DNA from: Streptomyces bohaiensis
GTDB taxonomy: Bacteria > Actinomycetota > Actinomycetes > Streptomycetales > Streptomycetaceae
Reading direction: 5' to 3'
DNA: 37,300 nt
Assembly: GCF_012033785.1 (NCBI RefSeq)
Contig: NZ_JAAVJC010000023.1
Location: 1 to 37,300 of the forward strand
Positions 34,977 to 37,300 of this stretch are shown here, piece after piece (position 1 is the stretch's first letter; each line of letters starts with the position of its first letter). Both the position numbers and the translations under genes were made by a program. The notes below the pieces were generated by a model. It was not told the DNA's origin and did not search any database. It saw only the letters and a list, made by a program, of their open reading frames with translations.

Positions 34977-35546
34977 TCAGCGGTGGCCGCCGGTGAGTTC
35001 CGCGGTCAGCTCCCCCGCGAACCCCTTGATCGTCTCCAGTCCGTCCCGGCCCCAGGGACGGGGCCGGGTGTCGGCCACGCACACCGTGCCCAGCGCCGGC
35101 CCCGTGGCCTCCAGCAGCGGCGCGCCCAGGTAGGCGCGGATGCCCATCTCCTCCACCACCGGGTTCCCCGCGAACCGCGGGTAGTCGAGCACGTCCTCCA
35201 GGACCAGGGCCGCGCGGCGGACGACGACGTGCGGGCAGTAGCCGTGTCCGCGTGGCATCGCCCGGGCCGGGGCGTCGCGGGCGGGCGACGTGGCCGGTCC
35301 CGGGCCGGCCGTCCTCGGGCGGTGGAGCCCGGCGAAGAACTGTTGCCGCTCGTCGATGAAGTTGACCATGGCGAAGGGGGCCGCCAGCTCGGTCGCCATC
35401 CGCCGGGCGAACCCGTCGAAGACATCGAGCGGGCCCGGGGCTCCCCGCCCGAGCCCCAGCTCGGCGAGGCGGCCGACGCGGGCGGTCGCGTGCGGGTCGT
35501 CAGGGGTGAGCAGCAGACGGCTCGTGGGGTCGTACCGTCTCGTCAT
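34977..35546 (-). CDS. GAF-domain protein at the conservon end
   Basis: A 189-residue soluble protein is built mostly of one GAF domain: FDGFARRMATELAAPFAMVNFIDERQQFFAGLHRP, then PRGHGYCPHVVVRRAALVLEDVLDYPRFAGNP, and GIRAYLGAPLLEATGPALGTVCVADTRPRPW. The HGYCPHV and YLGAPL pattern is common in Streptomyces GAF proteins encoded beside cvn operons. ATG 35544-35546 is chosen because AAGGAG lies seven bases upstream. The gene overlaps the end of cvnD by 47 bases. It takes the distal place that a cytochrome P450 gene holds in some conservons. Its ligand is unknown. Confidence 0.85.
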   Translation of the reverse strand: MTRRYDPTSRLLLTPDDPHATARVGRLAELGLGRGAPGPLDVFDGFARRMATELAAPFAMVNFIDERQQFFAGLHRPRTAGPGPATSPARDAPARAMPRGHGYCPHVVVRRAALVLEDVLDYPRFAGNPVVEEMGIRAYLGAPLLEATGPALGTVCVADTRPRPWGRDGLETIKGFAGELTAELTGGHR

Positions 35547-36129
35547 GGTCACTCCTTGTTTCGATCAGGTGCTTGACGAGGGTGACGAGCACCGCGGTAC
35601 CGGACGAGGAGAGCCGTGCGTCGCAGTTGATGACCGGCACGGTCGGTGACAGGTCGAGCGCCGCGCGGATCTCCTCGGCGCTGTACCGGTGGCCCTGGTC
35701 GAACTCGTTGATGGCCACGACGAAGCCGAGGTCCCGCCGCTCGAAGAAGTCGACGGCCGGGAAGCAGTCGGCGAGCCTGCGGGTGTCGGCGACGACGACG
35801 GCGCCCAGCGCCCCGGCGCAGAGCTCGTCCCACATGAACCAGAACCGCTCCTGGCCGGGCGTGCCGAAGAGGTACAGCACGTGGCGCTCGTTGAGCGTGA
35901 TGCGGCCGAAGTCCATGGCGACGGTGGTGGTGTGCTTGTCCTCCACCCCCTCCAGGCTGTCGGTACCGGCGCTCACCTGGGTGAGGAGCTCCTCGGTGGA
36001 CAGCGGCTCGATCTCGCTCACGGCACCGACCAGGGTCGTCTTGCCGGCTCCGAAGCCGCCGGCCACCAGGATCTTCAGCGGTGTGGGAAAGGGGCGCGGT
36101 GGGGCGTCAGAGCCGCGTACGGAGTCCAT
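35500..36129 (-). CDS. cvnD: Conservon GTP-binding protein CvnD
   Basis: A 209-residue small GTPase-like protein: P-loop GGFGAGKTT, the switch-region TTTVAMDFGRITL, G3 motif GTPGQERF, and a G4-like INEFD (Glu replacing Lys of NKxD). It belongs to the conservon signalling group, where CvnA (sensor kinase), B, C and D form a membrane-associated complex resembling eukaryotic G-protein signalling. ATG 36127-36129 lies inside the end of cvnC, a 23-base overlap. Confidence 0.92.
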   Translation of the reverse strand: MDSVRGSDAPPRPFPTPLKILVAGGFGAGKTTLVGAVSEIEPLSTEELLTQVSAGTDSLEGVEDKHTTTVAMDFGRITLNERHVLYLFGTPGQERFWFMWDELCAGALGAVVVADTRRLADCFPAVDFFERRDLGFVVAINEFDQGHRYSAEEIRAALDLSPTVPVINCDARLSSSGTAVLVTLVKHLIETRSDHDETVRPHEPSAAHP

Positions 36130-36487
36130 GCAGGACCGCCTCCAGCAGATGTCGGTCGGGGTCGACGTCGGGGTCGGGCGGTGCGGACACGGTGACCGCG
36201 CCGCACTCGACCAGGTCGGACAGGAGCACCTTGGTGACCGTCGCCGGCAGCCGGACGTGGGCGGCGATCTCCGCGACCGGGGTCGCCTCCCGGCACAGCA
36301 GCAGGACCTGGCTGTGGTCGGGATCGAGATAGCCGTGGGTGCCGCGGCCGGTGGCCCGGACCAGGGTGAGCAGGTCGAAGTCGGAGGTCGGCCTGGTCCG
36401 GCCGCCGCAGACGGTGTACGGCCGGATCAGCCGGCCCGCCTCGTCGTCGAGCAGGACCGGTTCCGGCGCGCGTGCCGCCGCCCTCAC
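36107..36487 (-). CDS. cvnC: Conservon protein CvnC (DUF742)
   Basis: A 126-residue DUF742 protein: GRLIRPYTVCGGRTRPTSDFDLLTLV, then LDPDHSQVLLLCREATPVAEIAAHVRLPATVTKVLLSDLVECGAVTV, a winged-helix-like fold, typical in length and sequence. GTG 36485-36487 overlaps the cvnB stop by four bases (GTGA). It is part of the CvnA-B-C-D operon. Confidence 0.92.
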   Translation of the reverse strand: MRAAARAPEPVLLDDEAGRLIRPYTVCGGRTRPTSDFDLLTLVRATGRGTHGYLDPDHSQVLLLCREATPVAEIAAHVRLPATVTKVLLSDLVECGAVTVSAPPDPDVDPDRHLLEAVLHGLRTRL

Positions 36488-36909
36488 AGCCCGGCCGACC
36501 GGCGGTCCGGGGTCATCAGCGAGGGCCGGGCGCTCTTGACGAGCATCGCCATCTCGTAGCCGAGGACGGCCGCGTCCGCCTCGCGGCCCGCGAGGACGGC
36601 GAGCACCGCGCCGTGGCCGGCGGTGGCGACGAACAGGAGGGTGGAGTCCAGTTCGACCACGACCTGGCGGACCTCGCCGCCGTCACCGAAGCGCACCCCG
36701 GCGCTGCGCGCCAGCGAGTACAGGCCGGAGGCGAGTGCGGCCAGGTGGTCGGCGGCGTCGCTGTCCAGCCCGTCCGCGGCCTTCACCAGGCCGTCGCTGG
36801 AGAGCAGTACCGCGCTATCGGCGTGGGGGACCCGCTGCAGCAGGCCGGTCAGCAACCAGGAGAGGTCCGCTGGCCGGCCGTGGGGGCCGTCGGTCACCAT
36901 CGTCGCCAC
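36484..36909 (-). CDS. cvnB: Conservon protein CvnB (roadblock/LC7)
   Basis: A 141-residue Roadblock/LC7 protein: LSWLLTGLLQRVPHADSAVLLSSDGLVKAADGLD, then DHLAALASGLYSLARSAG, and TLLFVATAGHGAVLAVLAGREADAAVLGYEMAMLV. CvnB proteins are usually about 140 residues. GTG 36907-36909 (AAGGAG just upstream) gives that length, with ATG 36898-36900 nearby. A longer reading from ATG 37012-37014, which overlaps the cvnA stop, adds 35 low-complexity Pro-rich residues and cannot be excluded. Confidence 0.88.
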   Translation of the reverse strand: MATMVTDGPHGRPADLSWLLTGLLQRVPHADSAVLLSSDGLVKAADGLDSDAADHLAALASGLYSLARSAGVRFGDGGEVRQVVVELDSTLLFVATAGHGAVLAVLAGREADAAVLGYEMAMLVKSARPSLMTPDRRSAGL

Positions 36910-37006
36910 TGTCTCCTTCGTCTCCTCGGGTGGGCTGGTCGTCGATCCGGGCGGCGGACGCCGGGGAGGCGGCGGGCGCCCGGTGGGGGAAGCGTCGTCG
37001 GGGTGC

Positions 37007-37300
37007 TCACGCATCGGGTTCGGCGAGGCTGACGCCCCGGCGGAACGCCGCCATCAGCCCCGGGTCGTGCCCGGCGGTCTCGCCGCCGGCGGTGAAGGCG
37101 GGCGGCCCCGTGCGCAGTTCGGGGACGAGGTGCTGCTGCCGGCTGCGTCGTGGCAGGTCGGGGCGGGAGAGGGTCCGCGGGGTGCGGGGACTGCCGATGC
37201 CCGTCGCACCGCCGACGGAGCCGGCCAGCGGCGTGGGGGCGCTGAGCCGCCCGGTGGCGGGCGGCGGCGACGGGGGTGCCGCTCCCGGCCGGTGCTGGGC
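37007..37300 (-). CDS. cvnA: Conservon sensor kinase CvnA, C-terminal tail (partial)
   Basis: The 97 residues in the window are the disordered C-terminus: Pro/Ala-rich, then LPRRSRQQHLVPELR and GHDPGLMAAFRRGVSLA, the usual end of CvnA histidine-kinase-like membrane proteins. The sensor, transmembrane and ATPase domains lie beyond the window. The stop (37007-37009) falls just inside the longer possible reading of cvnB. Confidence 0.8.
   Translation of the reverse strand, partial: AQHRPGAAPPSPPPATGRLSAPTPLAGSVGGATGIGSPRTPRTLSRPDLPRRSRQQHLVPELRTGPPAFTAGGETAGHDPGLMAAFRRGVSLAEPDA

Overview
The window is high-G+C actinobacterial DNA, almost certainly from a Streptomyces chromosome. The evidence is the strong G/C third-position bias, a conservon (CvnA-D), an RPF-like/LysM/M23 cell-wall hydrolase, a DUF5819-HTTM membrane pair, a LigC/LigD-polymerase pair and a pSAM2-type integrative and conjugative element (AICE).

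Left part (1-5,000) is decayed, transposon-scarred DNA. It holds the tail of an IS5-type transposase inserted into a secreted-protein gene, a headless ABC-permease fragment, another transposase remnant, an intact SMI1/KNR4 (SUKH) gene and a complete IS1380-family element whose terminal inverted repeats can be read. A tyrosine recombinase gene (5024-6196) follows and points at a 45-bp copy of the 3' half of a tRNA-Pro gene (6311-6355).

The centre (6311-17839) is a complete AICE. It is bounded by that 45-bp repeat and by the identical stretch inside the intact tRNA-Pro(GGG) gene at 17798-17871 (minus strand). Its plus-strand core runs from a conserved small plasmid-type gene through a TraB/FtsK DNA translocase, Spd-like spread genes, a small GGDEF protein, Cys-rich mini-proteins, a HUH rolling-circle initiator (RepSA type) and an excisionase to the integrase, with many stop/start overlaps. 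A divergent arm carries an XRE-TPR regulator and an ABM-fold protein; a 13-bp inverted repeat overlapping a good promoter lies between the arms. The left end holds an A+T-richer two-gene cargo (unknown 303-aa protein plus a four-helix membrane protein), which I consider the best candidate for an undescribed, possibly anti-phage, system. The integrase of a second element abuts the left att copy, so two elements appear to sit in tandem at one tRNA gene.

The right part (17,880-37,300) is ordinary chromosome: an F420/PPOX protein, an ATP-dependent DNA ligase divergent from a LigD-type primase-polymerase, an FAD monooxygenase-like protein, the HTTM/DUF5819 pair, a frameshifted FhuF-like ferric reductase, a 3-hydroxyacyl-CoA dehydrogenase behind an ACCGA-N4-TCGGT palindrome, an MBL-fold hydrolase, a secreted RPF/LysM/M23 protein, a SAM methyltransferase coupled to a PAS-GGDEF-EAL protein, metG, and a conservon read leftwards with a GAF protein at its distal end.

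All assignments rest on reading the sequence and on remembered family motifs; no database search was run.
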